A stretch of DNA of 64,000 nt from assembly GCF_002806945.1 (NCBI RefSeq), contig NZ_NIHC01000010.1, positions 31,070 through 95,069 of the forward strand, written 5' to 3'. Source of the stretch: Marinobacter salexigens. Lineage in GTDB: Bacteria; Pseudomonadota; Gammaproteobacteria; Pseudomonadales; Oleiphilaceae. Made by a program: the position numbers and the translations under genes. Shown piece by piece: positions 47,565 to 58,403 of this stretch (position 1 is the first letter of the stretch; the number at the start of each line of letters is the position of its first letter). The notes under the pieces were generated by a model. The model was not told the origin of the DNA. It saw only the letters and a program-made list of their open reading frames with translations, and did not search any database.

Positions 47565-49058
47565 CTACAGGCTGATAAGGTCTTCAACGACGGTCTCGCC
47601 AGGAGTGGTGACGGTAACAGTCAGGCGAGCCGGTACTGCGCTGTCAGTTTGTTCAGCGAATACACATGCCACATACTTTGATTCATCAATGGGGAGTGAG
47701 CCGCCTCGAACTGTTTTAGTGGTTTCTGCAGATAGAATTTCGCCGTCTTTAATCGCAAACGCGACTTCAGTTCCCGTCGGAGGGTGAATTCTACCTCCTG
47801 AGCGATCTGCTACCGACACAGATGCACAATATTCGCCTGCTCTAGTGCCAACAGTAAGGTCAACTGAGGGATCTTTCGAGCTAGAAACAAAGAGCTCCCC
47901 GGTTTGCGATATTGTTCCTACTCCACCGGCAGTTAGTTCTCCAATTGTGGTGGCGGTGATTTCAGGCTTGGTTAGCCAAAGTGACTGGCTTCTCCAAACG
48001 ACTGTACATGCACCATCTTGATTTAGCTGGCACTCCGGGGTGATAGATCCGCCCGTTGTTGTGAAGTTGATAGTAGTGTTTCCGCGAACATTTTGACCAT
48101 TTTTGTCGGTAGCAAACACCGTAAAGTCAACTGTAGTGCCTGCTGTGAACTGGGCGTCAGGAATGAAATTGCTGGCGGCTAAGGTAAGCCCGTTTTCTAT
48201 GGGAATAGTCGAGTTAATTGCAATTGGTGGTGATTGGGTTTCACTTAAGCCACCATCGACGGTCTCTATTCCGGCAATTACTCTAATAACCGTCGAGTCC
48301 GAGCCGGCAATGACAAGGGTAGAAATCTCCCCGTTAGCATCTGATGTAGCCTCAGGTGGATCAATAGTAACGGGTATAGTTGGTGATGCTGTATCGCCAG
48401 AAATGCTGAAACTGACCTCGACGCCGGGCACGGGATCACCAGCTTGATCGACAACCCGGAACCCTACTTCGGACTCTGATGGACGGCTAGATGATCCTGA
48501 GCCAGCAGGGGCAATAGACGTGTATTGGGGCGCTTTCGAAATGATTCTGTCTGCGTCTGCGCTTTCAATGTTCAGGACGACGCTTGCAGAAGCTTGAGTG
48601 CCGTCGATGAAAGCGGTAATTGTATCTGTTGGGGTGCATCCGTTAGCTGTGTAGGTTGTTTCAGCGATCCCCGAACCCGTTACAACTGGAGAATCAATGC
48701 TTGCTGTCTCGTTGGTGATGCAGCCGGAGCGAAAGCTTACATCGACATCCCGATCTGTAATTAACTTGTTGCTGTTTAACGCGTCCACAATAGAAACTTG
48801 TAGTGTTGCTGTTCCTCTTGGCGCTAAGTTGGTGATGTTGGTTTTGATTTGTCCTTCGATGAACGAGGAGTCTTGCCCCGAGCCTAGCGTGATTACTTGT
48901 TCTTGCTCTGCGCCAGGCTCACTTTCATCTCCGGACTCTCCTCCGGTTTGCTCCCCGATCGGGACTATAGGGGTTGAGTTTTCATCCCCTCCGCAGGCCG
49001 CCAAAAACACAGCCAGCGACAACGCCGACGCACGCGCAAGAAATTTCCCTGACATCAT
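47565..49058 (-). CDS. Ig-like-domain (Big/invasin-type) surface lipoprotein
   Basis: A 497-residue secreted lipoprotein: signal peptide MMSGKFLARASALSLAVFLAAC with the lipobox LAAC (lipidated C22), then a low-complexity acidic spacer (EQTGGESGDESEPGAEQEQ). At least three beta-sandwich-like repeats follow, e.g. FRVVDQAGDPVPGVEVSFSISGD and FTVFATDKNGQNVRGNTTINFTTTGGSITP, of the type in bacterial Ig-like (Big_1) proteins. It should be an outer-membrane lipoprotein, perhaps displayed on the surface; function unknown. It is an extra gene between argS and priA and has its own terminator. A second in-frame ATG follows at 49055. Confidence 0.82.
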   Translation of the reverse strand: MMSGKFLARASALSLAVFLAACGGDENSTPIVPIGEQTGGESGDESEPGAEQEQVITLGSGQDSSFIEGQIKTNITNLAPRGTATLQVSIVDALNSNKLITDRDVDVSFRSGCITNETASIDSPVVTGSGIAETTYTANGCTPTDTITAFIDGTQASASVVLNIESADADRIISKAPQYTSIAPAGSGSSSRPSESEVGFRVVDQAGDPVPGVEVSFSISGDTASPTIPVTIDPPEATSDANGEISTLVIAGSDSTVIRVIAGIETVDGGLSETQSPPIAINSTIPIENGLTLAASNFIPDAQFTAGTTVDFTVFATDKNGQNVRGNTTINFTTTGGSITPECQLNQDGACTVVWRSQSLWLTKPEITATTIGELTAGGVGTISQTGELFVSSSKDPSVDLTVGTRAGEYCASVSVADRSGGRIHPPTGTEVAFAIKDGEILSAETTKTVRGGSLPIDESKYVACVFAEQTDSAVPARLTVTVTTPGETVVEDLISL

Positions 49059-49253
49059 TTATCTCCAGTTTCCGTTACAGCAAAAGCCTCTAAATGCCTG
49101 TTTCCTGCTCGATCATCGCAAGCTAAAGTGCATTTACAGATTTGGTTGTTAGTTTGCTGAAAAGCATAGCATAGGTTTTAGCCACACAATGCTGATTAGT
49201 ATTCATTTCTGCAATTGTTTGTAACACGGATCACGCTTCACCAAGGGTGCGGC

Positions 49254-51428
49254 TTAGCCCGTTTCCTGCGGATCCACATCAATCATCCACTTCGCGCCTT
49301 TTGAGAACCTTTTTTGTTCGAGCATTTGGCAAATGCCTGTCAACAACTTGTTGAGGCGTCGCCGGTTGTCGGTATTGAGAACAAGCTGTGCCCGGTGTCT
49401 GTCGGCTCGCCGTGCGATGAGGGCCGGGAGTGGGCCCCAAACCTCGATACCGGGGGCGGTTGCGAGGGGCTTTATGCTGTCAAGGATTTGCAGGCTTTGT
49501 TTCATGGTGTCTGCTTCCGCCCGAAAGATAGCCATGGCACGGAAAGGCGGAAACTTGCCAGCTTCGCGCTCTTCCAGAAGTTGATCTGCCATGTCCAGAT
49601 AGCGACCATTGCAGAGGGTTTTCAGGAGGGGGTGGTCGCTGTGGCAGGTTTGCACAACCACCTTGCCGGCCTTGCTTCCGCGCCCGGCTCGTCCACTTAC
49701 CTGGAGTAATGTCTGGATCAATTGCTCCGGTGCCCGGAAGTCGACGCTGAAAAGCCCTCCGTCGGCATTGATGACGATGACCAGAGTCACGTTCGGGAAG
49801 TCGTGCCCCTTTGCCAGCATCTGGGTTCCGACAAGGATGCAGGGTTTTCCGGTATTCACTTGTTCCAGAATCGTCTGAATGCTGCCTTTGCGCTGGGTGC
49901 TGTCGCGATCCACCCGAACAATGGGGGTGTCGGGGAAGTTGGATGCGAGAATGTCTTCAGTTTGCTCAGTGCCCTGGCCCACGGGTTTGAAGGCGTCGCT
50001 TTTGCATTTAGGGCAGGTATCGGTTGCTGCCCTCTGGAAGTCGCAGTGGTGGCAGCGCATGGCCCGATCCCGGCGGTGGTAGGTAAGGCGGGTGTCGCAG
50101 CGGGGGCATTCCACCATGTGGCCGCAATCGAAGCACATCATCACGGGGGCAAAGCCGCGGCGGTTTACGAACACCAGGGCCTGGTTGCCGCTGTCCAGGG
50201 TCTGCCTGAGTGCTTGCAGGGCAGGGCGGGAAAGCCCGCCCTCAAGTGGGCGGCTGCGAATGTCCAGCAGGCTGATCGAGGGCGGCAGCGCCTCGCCTGC
50301 GCGTTCTTCCAGTTTTATAAGCCGGTACTTGCCCGCGAGTGCGTTGTGATAGGACTCAAGCGAAGGCGTGGCGGAGCCCAGGATAACCGGGCAGTTGTTC
50401 AGGTGTGCCCGGTATACCGCCACATCTCGTCCGGAATAACGAAAGCCTTCACCCTGTTTGTACGAGCTGTCGTGTTCTTCATCAACGATCAGTACTTTCA
50501 GAGCGGTGAAAGGCAGGAGCACAGCTGACCGGGTGCCGATGAGGATAACCGGGTCGCCGTTACGGATTCTTAGCCAGGCATTCAAGCGCTCGCTGTCGTT
50601 CAGCGCCGAGTGCCACGCCAGAATGCGTTCGCCAAAATAACGCTTGAAGCGGGCAACGGTTTGGGGGGTAAGATTGATTTCCGGAACCAGCACCAGCGCC
50701 TGTTCCGAGGAAGAGAGATGCTCTTTGAGGTAGTGCAGGTAAATTTCGGTTTTGCCGCTGCCGGTTATGCCATATAGAAGGGAAGCGCTGAAGCCGTCCT
50801 CTGTGGCTGGGATTTGGGAGGCCGCTTCGAGCTGTGCGGAGGATAACACGGGAGCCGGCACTGAGGCGTAATGCTCCGTGCCATCAATGCGAGCGCTTCC
50901 AGGTTCTGCGGCTCGGATCAGTTCCTTGTCAAGCAGGGCTTTTAGCTGTGGGCGGGTGAAACCGGCACGGGTAACGTCGCTGCTTTTTACGCCTTGTTCA
51001 TGCTGGGCAATCCAGTCGAGCAGGTTTTTTTGCTTGTGGGCGTTGGCTGGCAGTGCGGCGCTGCTGCCGCAGGCTTGCCACCAGTCGTCGCTTTTTTCCA
51101 GCGCCGGTCGGCCCCGCCTTAATGCGGGCGGCAGGGCGGTAAACAAGCACTCCCCCAGCGGATGTTGGTAATAATCACTGGCCCAGCTCAGTAACTGAAA
51201 GGTTTCAGTCGGCAGAGCTGGCCAGTTTTCCAGCGTGCTGTGCACAGGCTTTAGGGTAAGGCCTTCCGGTGGCTCAATATCCGTTTCCACCACCAGGCCG
51301 ATAGCCTGCTGTCGCCCAAAGGGAATCTTTACACGCTGGCCGGGCTGCAGGGGAATGCCTTCCGGCACCCGATAATCAAAGAGCCTTCTTAGCGGCCGAT
51401 TCAGCGCAATGCGGGCTGTTGAGGGCAC
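49254..51428 (-). CDS. priA: Primosomal protein N' (replication restart helicase)
   Basis: 724 residues. After the N-terminal DNA-binding domain (ARIALNRPLRRLFDYRVPEG), the SF2 helicase has Walker A YGITGSGKTEIYL, DEEH in IVDEEHDSSYKQ, GSATPSLESYHN, and the cysteine-rich zinc-binding strand-switch region CFDCGHMVECPRCDTRL.. CHHCDFQRAATDTCPKCKSD, then VGTQMLAKGHDFPNVTLV and QVSGRAGRGSKAGKV. PriA reloads DnaB at stalled forks. It is divergent from rpmE, as in Pseudomonas. Confidence 0.97.
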   Translation of the reverse strand: MPSTARIALNRPLRRLFDYRVPEGIPLQPGQRVKIPFGRQQAIGLVVETDIEPPEGLTLKPVHSTLENWPALPTETFQLLSWASDYYQHPLGECLFTALPPALRRGRPALEKSDDWWQACGSSAALPANAHKQKNLLDWIAQHEQGVKSSDVTRAGFTRPQLKALLDKELIRAAEPGSARIDGTEHYASVPAPVLSSAQLEAASQIPATEDGFSASLLYGITGSGKTEIYLHYLKEHLSSSEQALVLVPEINLTPQTVARFKRYFGERILAWHSALNDSERLNAWLRIRNGDPVILIGTRSAVLLPFTALKVLIVDEEHDSSYKQGEGFRYSGRDVAVYRAHLNNCPVILGSATPSLESYHNALAGKYRLIKLEERAGEALPPSISLLDIRSRPLEGGLSRPALQALRQTLDSGNQALVFVNRRGFAPVMMCFDCGHMVECPRCDTRLTYHRRDRAMRCHHCDFQRAATDTCPKCKSDAFKPVGQGTEQTEDILASNFPDTPIVRVDRDSTQRKGSIQTILEQVNTGKPCILVGTQMLAKGHDFPNVTLVIVINADGGLFSVDFRAPEQLIQTLLQVSGRAGRGSKAGKVVVQTCHSDHPLLKTLCNGRYLDMADQLLEEREAGKFPPFRAMAIFRAEADTMKQSLQILDSIKPLATAPGIEVWGPLPALIARRADRHRAQLVLNTDNRRRLNKLLTGICQMLEQKRFSKGAKWMIDVDPQETG

Positions 51429-51643
51429 CGGGTGATCCTTTAATGATTTGTGCGTATGAGGCAGGGTTCATGCGCCTGCAAGGCTTGCCTGCCAGGATAA
51501 TTGCAAGTAAGATTCGCGGTCTGTTTGCGGCAGGGCATGATTGTGCCCCGTCTTTCCAATTGATTCAAACATGCGGTGCCTGGCACAAGGGTTGTAGCGA
51601 ACGCCCCGTGATCAGGTAGCGGCATGACCCACAGAGGTTCGCC

Positions 51644-51868
51644 ATGAAAGAAGGTATTCACCCCAAGTACGATGACATCACTGCCACTTGTTCCTGCGGA
51701 AGCGTGATGAAAACTCGTTCCACTATCGGCCACGATCTACAGTTGGATGTGTGCTCCCAGTGCCACCCATTTTACACTGGTAAGCAGAAAGTTATGGATA
51801 CCGGTGGCCGTATCGACAAATTCCAGAAGCGTTTTGGCGGTCGTATTGCCGGCGGCAAGAAGGACTGA
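51644..51868 (+). CDS. rpmE: 50S ribosomal protein L31 (zinc-binding type)
   Basis: 74 residues: [29 protein letters not shown], with C16, C18, C37 and C40 in CSC..CSQC, the zinc-binding (C+) form of bL31. It is divergent from priA across a 215-bp gap and is followed by a good terminator. Its proximity to priA and maeB follows the Pseudomonas order. Confidence 0.97.
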   Translation: MKEGIHPKYDDITATCSCGSVMKTRSTIGHDLQLDVCSQCHPFYTGKQKVMDTGGRIDKFQKRFGGRIAGGKKD

Positions 51869-51883
51869 TTTTGTCGCAGAGTT

Positions 51884-51909
51884 AAAAAGCGCCGAAAGGC
51901 GCTTTTTTT
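51884..51909 (+). terminator. rpmE terminator
   Basis: aaaaagcgcc (51884-51893), GAAA tetraloop, ggcgctttttt (51898-51908) followed by further T residues; a textbook intrinsic terminator 15 bp after the rpmE stop. Confidence 0.92.
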
Positions 51910-51992
51910 GTGGGAGATCAAAAATAGTCATTCAAGTTTATGATTATACGCAATAAGCCCTATTGACTGATCATTAATTGTTCGAATGGCTC

Positions 51993-52028
51993 TTGTCGTT
52001 TCGGGGCGGGCGCGCCATAATGGCGCGC
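51993..52028 (+). promoter_or_regulatory. Candidate maeB promoter with a palindrome over the -10
   Basis: A -35-like TTGTCG (51993-51998) is 17 bp from a -10-like CATAAT (52016-52021), and a perfect 19-bp palindrome gcgcgccat-a-atggcgcgc (52010-52028) covers the -10. The overlap suggests a repressor operator. It is about 70 bp upstream of the maeB ATG. Confidence 0.5.
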
Positions 52029-52095
52029 TCCTTCAGGTAGGCACTTGCCGCCTGGAGGCTTATTACCTTTAAACGTGACAAACGGAACAGTGGCA

Positions 52096-53361
52096 ATGTC
52101 TCAAGATCTGAAAGAAGCAGCCCTTGAATATCACGCCAAGCCGCGGCCTGGAAAGATTAGTGTAGAAATCTCCAAGCCGACAGCGACCGCCCGCGACCTT
52201 GCTTTGGCGTACAGCCCAGGCGTTGCCGAGCCGGTCCGCGAGATCGCAAAGGATCCGGAGAACGCATACAAGTACACTGCCAAGGGTAACCTTGTTGCAG
52301 TTATCTCCGACGGTACCGCGATTCTTGGTCTGGGTAACCTGGGTCCTCTGGCAAGCAAGCCGGTAATGGAAGGTAAAGGCGTACTGTTCAAGCGCTTTGC
52401 CGGAGTTGACGTATTCGATATCGAGGTCAATTCTGAAAGCCCTCAGGCGTTCATTGAAACTGTTGAGCGTATTGCTGACACCTTTGGCGGTATTAACCTT
52501 GAAGATATCAAGGCGCCGGAGTGTTTCGAAATCGAGCGCGAGCTGATTGAGCGATGCAACGTGCCCATCTTCCACGATGACCAGCACGGCACAGCAATTG
52601 TTACAGCGGCCGGAATGATCAACGCTCTGGAACTTCAGGGCAAAAAAATTGAAGAAGCGAAGGTGGTGTGCCTGGGAGCCGGCGCTGCTGCAATCGCTTG
52701 CATGAAGCTATTGATCAGCTGTGGCGTCAGCTCTGATAATATTTTCATGCTCGACCGCAAGGGTGTGATCCACTCTGGTCGTGATGACCTTAACCAGTAT
52801 AAGGCGATGTTCGCTAACGACACAGATAAGCGAACGTTGGACGAAGCAATTGACGGGGCTGACGTATTTCTGGGTCTGTCTGGTCCGGATCTGCTGAGTG
52901 CCGACCAGCTCAAGAAAATGGCCCCCAACCCGGTTGTGTTTGCTTGCTCTAACCCGGATCCGGAAATCGATCCTGAAATAGCTCACTCTGTGCGTGATGA
53001 CCTGATCATGGCGACTGGCCGTTCAGACTATCCCAACCAGGTTAATAACGTGCTTGGCTTCCCGTTCATCTTCCGTGGTGCGCTCGACGTTCGTGCGACC
53101 AGCATCAACGAAGAGATGAAAGTGGCCGCAGTCAATGCTATCCGTGAGCTGGCTAAAGAGCCGGTTCCGCAGGAGATCTGCCAGGCCTACGGTGCTGACA
53201 GCTTTGAGTTTGGTAAAGAGTATATTATTCCCAAGCCCATGGATGTTCGCCTGCTGGAAGTTGTGCCAGCTGCTGTTGCTCGCGCAGCAGTGGACTCTGG
53301 TGTTGCCCGTAATGGGTACCCGGCACACTATCCACTGAAGAGCATGGATGACATCATCTGA
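52096..53361 (+). CDS. maeB: NAD(P)-dependent malic enzyme (short form)
   Basis: About 421 residues from the ATG at 52096 ([46 protein letters not shown]). The malic-domain motif is [33 protein letters not shown], the catalytic and metal region is [20 protein letters not shown], and the Rossmann domain has [17 protein letters not shown] and [14 protein letters not shown]. It lacks the phosphotransacetylase-like C-terminal domain of 759-residue E. coli MaeB, matching the short Pseudomonas form. It decarboxylates malate to pyruvate. Longer frame to 52045 is not supported. Confidence 0.92.
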   Translation: MSQDLKEAALEYHAKPRPGKISVEISKPTATARDLALAYSPGVAEPVREIAKDPENAYKYTAKGNLVAVISDGTAILGLGNLGPLASKPVMEGKGVLFKRFAGVDVFDIEVNSESPQAFIETVERIADTFGGINLEDIKAPECFEIERELIERCNVPIFHDDQHGTAIVTAAGMINALELQGKKIEEAKVVCLGAGAAAIACMKLLISCGVSSDNIFMLDRKGVIHSGRDDLNQYKAMFANDTDKRTLDEAIDGADVFLGLSGPDLLSADQLKKMAPNPVVFACSNPDPEIDPEIAHSVRDDLIMATGRSDYPNQVNNVLGFPFIFRGALDVRATSINEEMKVAAVNAIRELAKEPVPQEICQAYGADSFEFGKEYIIPKPMDVRLLEVVPAAVARAAVDSGVARNGYPAHYPLKSMDDII

Positions 53362-53382
53362 TTGATGGGGTTGTTCGCTCAC

Positions 53383-53417
53383 AAAAAAACCGGCGGTATT
53401 TTACCGCCGGTTTTTTT
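53383..53417. terminator. Bidirectional terminator between maeB and mrcA
   Basis: aaaaaaaccggcggta (53383-53398) mirrors accgccggttttttt (53403-53417) with a T loop. The A- and T-runs at each end let it work for both converging genes. Confidence 0.93.
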
Positions 53418-53447
53418 ATGGATGCCTGTTTAGTGGCACTGCCCGGA

Positions 53448-55967
53448 TCAGAAGATCTGGCGCGAGAGGTCGTCACCATTGCCGCTGGTGCCCCCGGGGC
53501 GTTCATTTTCTTCGGTCAGCGGGGCTGGTGAGTCCTCTTCTTTGAAGATTTCAAAAATGCCATCTTCGCCTGGCCTTGCCCGTTTTCCGGTTGCCGGGTT
53601 TATTCTGATATTAACAATACCGTTGGGGCGGGGCATGAAGGACGAGGGTGTGCCCTGCAGTGCTACTTTCATGTAGTCGATCCAGATGGGCAGGGCCGTG
53701 CTTGCACCAAATTCTCTGCGACCCAATGGTGCCGGCTGGTCAAAACCCACCCATACCGTGGTGGCAAGGCTGTGGTTGAAACCAGCAAACCAGGTGTCCC
53801 GCTGCTCATTGGTTGTGCCTGTTTTTCCGCCGATGTCATCCCGTCCAAGCGCTAATGCCCGGCGTCCTGTTCCGCGCCTGACCACATCCCGTAGCATCGA
53901 GTGCAGAATATAAACCGAGCGTTCGTCTGCCAGTCGGCGCATCACCCGGGTTTCGGGTGCGACGTCTTGGGTCAGAGCCGGGGTGTCGTCTGCGGATGCG
54001 CTTTCGTTAGCGGCCGTGCTCTCGCCGTCGAGGCTGTCACAATCCTGGTCGCAGAGAATGACGTCGGGTGCCCGATATATTTCCTCACCGTTCACATCGG
54101 TGATGCTCTGAATAAGGAATGGCTCGACGTCGTAACCGCCATTGGCAATAACGGCGAGCCCTCTGGCCAGTTCCATGGGGGAAAGCTGGCCGCTGCCAAG
54201 AGAGAGTGACAGGTCCCGGGGCATGTTTTCGGTGGGCACCTTGAGCTGATCAAGGTAGTCCAGCATATTGGCAATGCCGAGATCTCTCAGGAGCCGGATG
54301 GATACAAGGTTGCGTGAGCGGGTGAGCGCTTGGCGAAGCGGTGTGGGACCGTAAAACTGGCCTGAGGAATTCTGTGGCCGCCAAGCGGTTTCGAGTTCCG
54401 AGTCGTCAAATACAATGGGTGCATCGTTGTATATCGTGGCGGGTGTTTTGCCGCTTTCAAGAGCGCTCAGATACAGGAAGGGCTTGAAAGTGGAGCCTGG
54501 CTGGCGTTTTGCCTGCATGGCGCGGTTGTATTTACTCTGGCCAAAGCTGTAGCCGCCTGCAAGTGCTTGTATGGCGCCGGTTTTTGCTGCAAGGGAGATT
54601 AGTGCACCCTCGGCTTTTGGCGGCTGCATGAGTGAAACCTTGACTGGCTGAGCTATCTCGGAGGCGGGAGTCTCGGGGAGTTCGCCGGGCTCAGTTGGCG
54701 TGGCCACTTTTGGCAGTTCGTCGATCCGCACGTAAACAACATCGCCCACGCTGACAACATCCGAGGGCTTTTCTGGTTTGGGGCCAGTCAGGTTTACTGT
54801 TCTGTAGCGCCGGGCCCACTGCATGGATTCCAATGGCATGACGGCCGGGCCGAACTGGCGAACGTGGGCGCTGGCTTCGCCTTTGTCATCGTTTACGCTC
54901 GTGATAACGGCTGGCATCAAGGACTCTATTCTCGGATAGTTCAGCATCACGCTGTTAAGGTCATTGTTAGCCAGGGTTTTGGCGTCAAGTTTGCCTATGG
55001 CTCCGCGGAACCCATGCCTGCGATCATAGGCTTCAAGCCCTTTTCTCAGTGCGTCGGTTGCTGTCTGCTGCTCTTTACTGTCTACGGTGAGTGTCACTGA
55101 GTAGCCATCGGTGTACGCTTCTTCGCCAAAGCGTTCCACCATCTCCGCTCGGGCCATTTCAGCTACATAGTCCGCATCTACTTCCGTTTCTGTGGCGTTG
55201 TATGTGGCGGTAACCGGCGCCTGAATGGCCAGTTCGTAGCCATCCGGGCCGATATATCCAAGATCCTTCATTCGCCCCAAAATCCAGTCTCTGCGTTGCA
55301 GAGCCCGCTCGGGGTTGGCAAGAGGGTTGTAGGCAGAGGGCGCTTTGGGCAGGCCGGCCAGCATGGCCATTTGGGCCAGGGAGAGTTCGCTGACAGGCTT
55401 GTTGTAATAGACGCGAGCCGCAGCGGCAATGCCGTAAGCCCGGTTGCCCAGATAGATCTTGTTCAGGTACAGCTCAAAAATCCGGTTTTTGTCCAGTTCA
55501 CGCTCTATTTGAAGAGCCAGAAGTATCTCGTTGAACTTGCGAATAAACGTCCGATCACGTGACAAAAAGTAATTTTTTGCAACCTGCATTGTGATGGTGC
55601 TGCCGCCAGATTGGATTGAGCCGGTGGAGACCAGTTCGATCGCAGCCCGCGCCAGCCCTTTGATGTCGACCCCGAAGTGCTCGTAAAATCGCGAGTCTTC
55701 CGCGGCCATAAAGGCTTGTAACTGGATTGTTGGGATCTGTTCGATTGTGATCGGTGCCCTTCTCTTTTCACCGAATTCTGCTATTAATCTGTGGTCTTTG
55801 CTGTATACCCGTAACGGCGTCTGGAGTTTTATATCCAGAAGTTGTTCGACTGGGGGAAGGCCAGGGCGAAGGTAGAGATAGAAGCCTGAGCCTAAGATTA
55901 CGGCGACACTCAGTCCGGTGAGAAATAACCATACAAAAAGGCGAGATGTACGCAACAAATGGGACAT
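53448..55967 (-). CDS. mrcA: Penicillin-binding protein 1A
   Basis: 839 residues with one N-terminal membrane anchor (LFVWLFLTGLSVAVILGSGFYLYL). The GT51 glycosyltransferase domain has FMAAEDSRFYEHFGVDIKGLARA and QSGGSTITMQVAKNYF; the class A transpeptidase domain has the active Ser in RQPGSTFKPFLYLSAL, SRN in ALTRSRNLVSI, and KTGTT in DIGGKTGTTNEQRDTWFAGF. It polymerises and cross-links peptidoglycan in the periplasm. It is divergent from pilM; Pseudomonas ponA has the same neighbour. Confidence 0.97.
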   Translation of the reverse strand: MSHLLRTSRLFVWLFLTGLSVAVILGSGFYLYLRPGLPPVEQLLDIKLQTPLRVYSKDHRLIAEFGEKRRAPITIEQIPTIQLQAFMAAEDSRFYEHFGVDIKGLARAAIELVSTGSIQSGGSTITMQVAKNYFLSRDRTFIRKFNEILLALQIERELDKNRIFELYLNKIYLGNRAYGIAAAARVYYNKPVSELSLAQMAMLAGLPKAPSAYNPLANPERALQRRDWILGRMKDLGYIGPDGYELAIQAPVTATYNATETEVDADYVAEMARAEMVERFGEEAYTDGYSVTLTVDSKEQQTATDALRKGLEAYDRRHGFRGAIGKLDAKTLANNDLNSVMLNYPRIESLMPAVITSVNDDKGEASAHVRQFGPAVMPLESMQWARRYRTVNLTGPKPEKPSDVVSVGDVVYVRIDELPKVATPTEPGELPETPASEIAQPVKVSLMQPPKAEGALISLAAKTGAIQALAGGYSFGQSKYNRAMQAKRQPGSTFKPFLYLSALESGKTPATIYNDAPIVFDDSELETAWRPQNSSGQFYGPTPLRQALTRSRNLVSIRLLRDLGIANMLDYLDQLKVPTENMPRDLSLSLGSGQLSPMELARGLAVIANGGYDVEPFLIQSITDVNGEEIYRAPDVILCDQDCDSLDGESTAANESASADDTPALTQDVAPETRVMRRLADERSVYILHSMLRDVVRRGTGRRALALGRDDIGGKTGTTNEQRDTWFAGFNHSLATTVWVGFDQPAPLGRREFGASTALPIWIDYMKVALQGTPSSFMPRPNGIVNIRINPATGKRARPGEDGIFEIFKEEDSPAPLTEENERPGGTSGNGDDLSRQIF

Positions 55968-56153
55968 TTTTTTCTGACAACTGTTGGATATAGGTCTATC
56001 ATTTGAGAAATTGCTTTAGGAAGGATGAGTCGCTTCACCGTTGCAATTGTCCCCAACTGAACAAGTTCGGATAGTGTAAACGGAATAATGAAGAAATTCT
56101 CTTAAATAAAAAACACATAACACATGTAACCGGGTGCAACTAACCAGGTATAG

Positions 56154-57226
<1,073 letters not shown>

Positions 57227-57227
<1 letters not shown>

Positions 57228-57790
57228 TGGCAAGAATTAACCTCAGGCCCTGGCGCGAGGAGCTCCGGGCAGAGAAGCAAAAGCAGTTTGTTGTGATGGT
57301 TTTGGGCGCCGCTATTATTGCCGCCGGGCTGACATTCCTGTGGAGCTCGGATCTTGACAGCGGTATTGCATATCAGCAGTCGCGGAACGCTTACATCGAG
57401 TCCGCTACCAAAAAGCTTGATGAGCAAATTCGTGAAATTGATAGCCTCAAGCGCAAGCGTGACGAGCTTCTGGCTCGCATGAAGGTTATTCAGGATTTGC
57501 AGGGTAAGCGTCCTGTCATCGTTCGTGCCTTTGATGAGCTGGTTCGCACTTTGCCAGATGGCCTTTTCTACACCGATCTGAAGAAGTCGGGTGAGCAGGT
57601 GAGCATAGTGGGTATGGCCGAATCCAACAGCCGCGTGTCAACGCTGATGCGTCAGTTTGATGAATCCGACTGGTTCACCAGCCCCAATCTGTCCAACGTA
57701 TCTTCAGCGGATGGGCAGCGTGCGGGCTACAGTGAGTTCACTATGACTGTAAAACAGCAAACACCTGAGCCCGAAGGGGAGGATAAGTAA
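57227..57790 (+). CDS. pilN: Type IV pilus assembly protein PilN
   Basis: About 187 residues from the ATG at 57227 (MARINLRPWREELRAEKQKQFVVMVLGAAIIAAGLTFLW). The INLRPWRE motif is the PilM-binding peptide, then one membrane segment (about 21-39), a coiled-coil (SATKKLDEQIREIDSLKRKRDELLARMK) and a periplasmic ferredoxin-like domain. Overlaps the pilM stop (TAATG). It pairs with PilO. Confidence 0.96.
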
Positions 57791-58401
57791 TGAGCCTCGC
57801 GGACTCTCTGAAAAGCCTCAACGAATTCGATATTAACGATCTTGATATCAATAATGCCGGCATCTGGCCTGCACCGGTCAAAGCGATTGTCGTTCTGATT
57901 ATATTCGGCCTGATTATGGGGGGCGGGTATTGGTTCTTTGTAAAAGATCAATATGTGCAACTCGACAGGGTCGAGAAAACTGAGCAGGACTTGCGCAAAA
58001 AGTATGAAGAGAAAGCTTATCAGGTAGCCAACCTGGAGGTTTTCAAGGCACAGATGGTCGAAATGGAAGAAACCTTTGGCGCTCTTGTTCGGCAGTTGCC
58101 TAGCGAGACGGAAGTGCCGGGTCTTCTCGAGGATATTACCAACACCGCTCTGGGTAGCGGCCTTGCGCTTCAGGAAGTAAAGCTCCAGCCCGAGCAGAAG
58201 CGCGACTTCTATTCCGAGTTGCCGATCAACATACGTGTTTCAGGCTCCTATCATGAGCTGGCATCGTTTGTAAGCAGTGTCGCAAGCCTGCCACGGATTG
58301 TAACCCTGCACGATTTAACCATTAAACCAACTGGCGGAGACGGCGAGCGACTTGATATGCAGGTTGTTGCGCGCACTTACCGCTACCGGGCTGGAGAATA
58401 A
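57790..58401 (+). CDS. pilO: Type IV pilus assembly protein PilO
   Basis: 203 residues: cytosolic N-terminus (MSLADSLKSLNEFDINDLDINNAGIWPAPVKAI), one membrane segment (about 34-53, VVLIIFGLIMGGGYWFFV), coiled-coil, and a periplasmic domain (ALQEVKLQPEQKRDFYSELPINIRVSGSYHELASFVSSVASLPRIVTLHDLTI). It forms heterodimers with PilN. TAATG overlap with pilN implies coupling; it is followed by the frameshifted pilP two bases later. Confidence 0.96.
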   Translation: MSLADSLKSLNEFDINDLDINNAGIWPAPVKAIVVLIIFGLIMGGGYWFFVKDQYVQLDRVEKTEQDLRKKYEEKAYQVANLEVFKAQMVEMEETFGALVRQLPSETEVPGLLEDITNTALGSGLALQEVKLQPEQKRDFYSELPINIRVSGSYHELASFVSSVASLPRIVTLHDLTIKPTGGDGERLDMQVVARTYRYRAGE

Positions 58402-58403
58402 GC

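Noticed and set aside
49240..49258. agggtgcggctt near the priA stop, resembling an arm of palindrome copy 3
   Set aside because: Only about 12 bases match, with no core and no opposite arm, so it is most likely chance.
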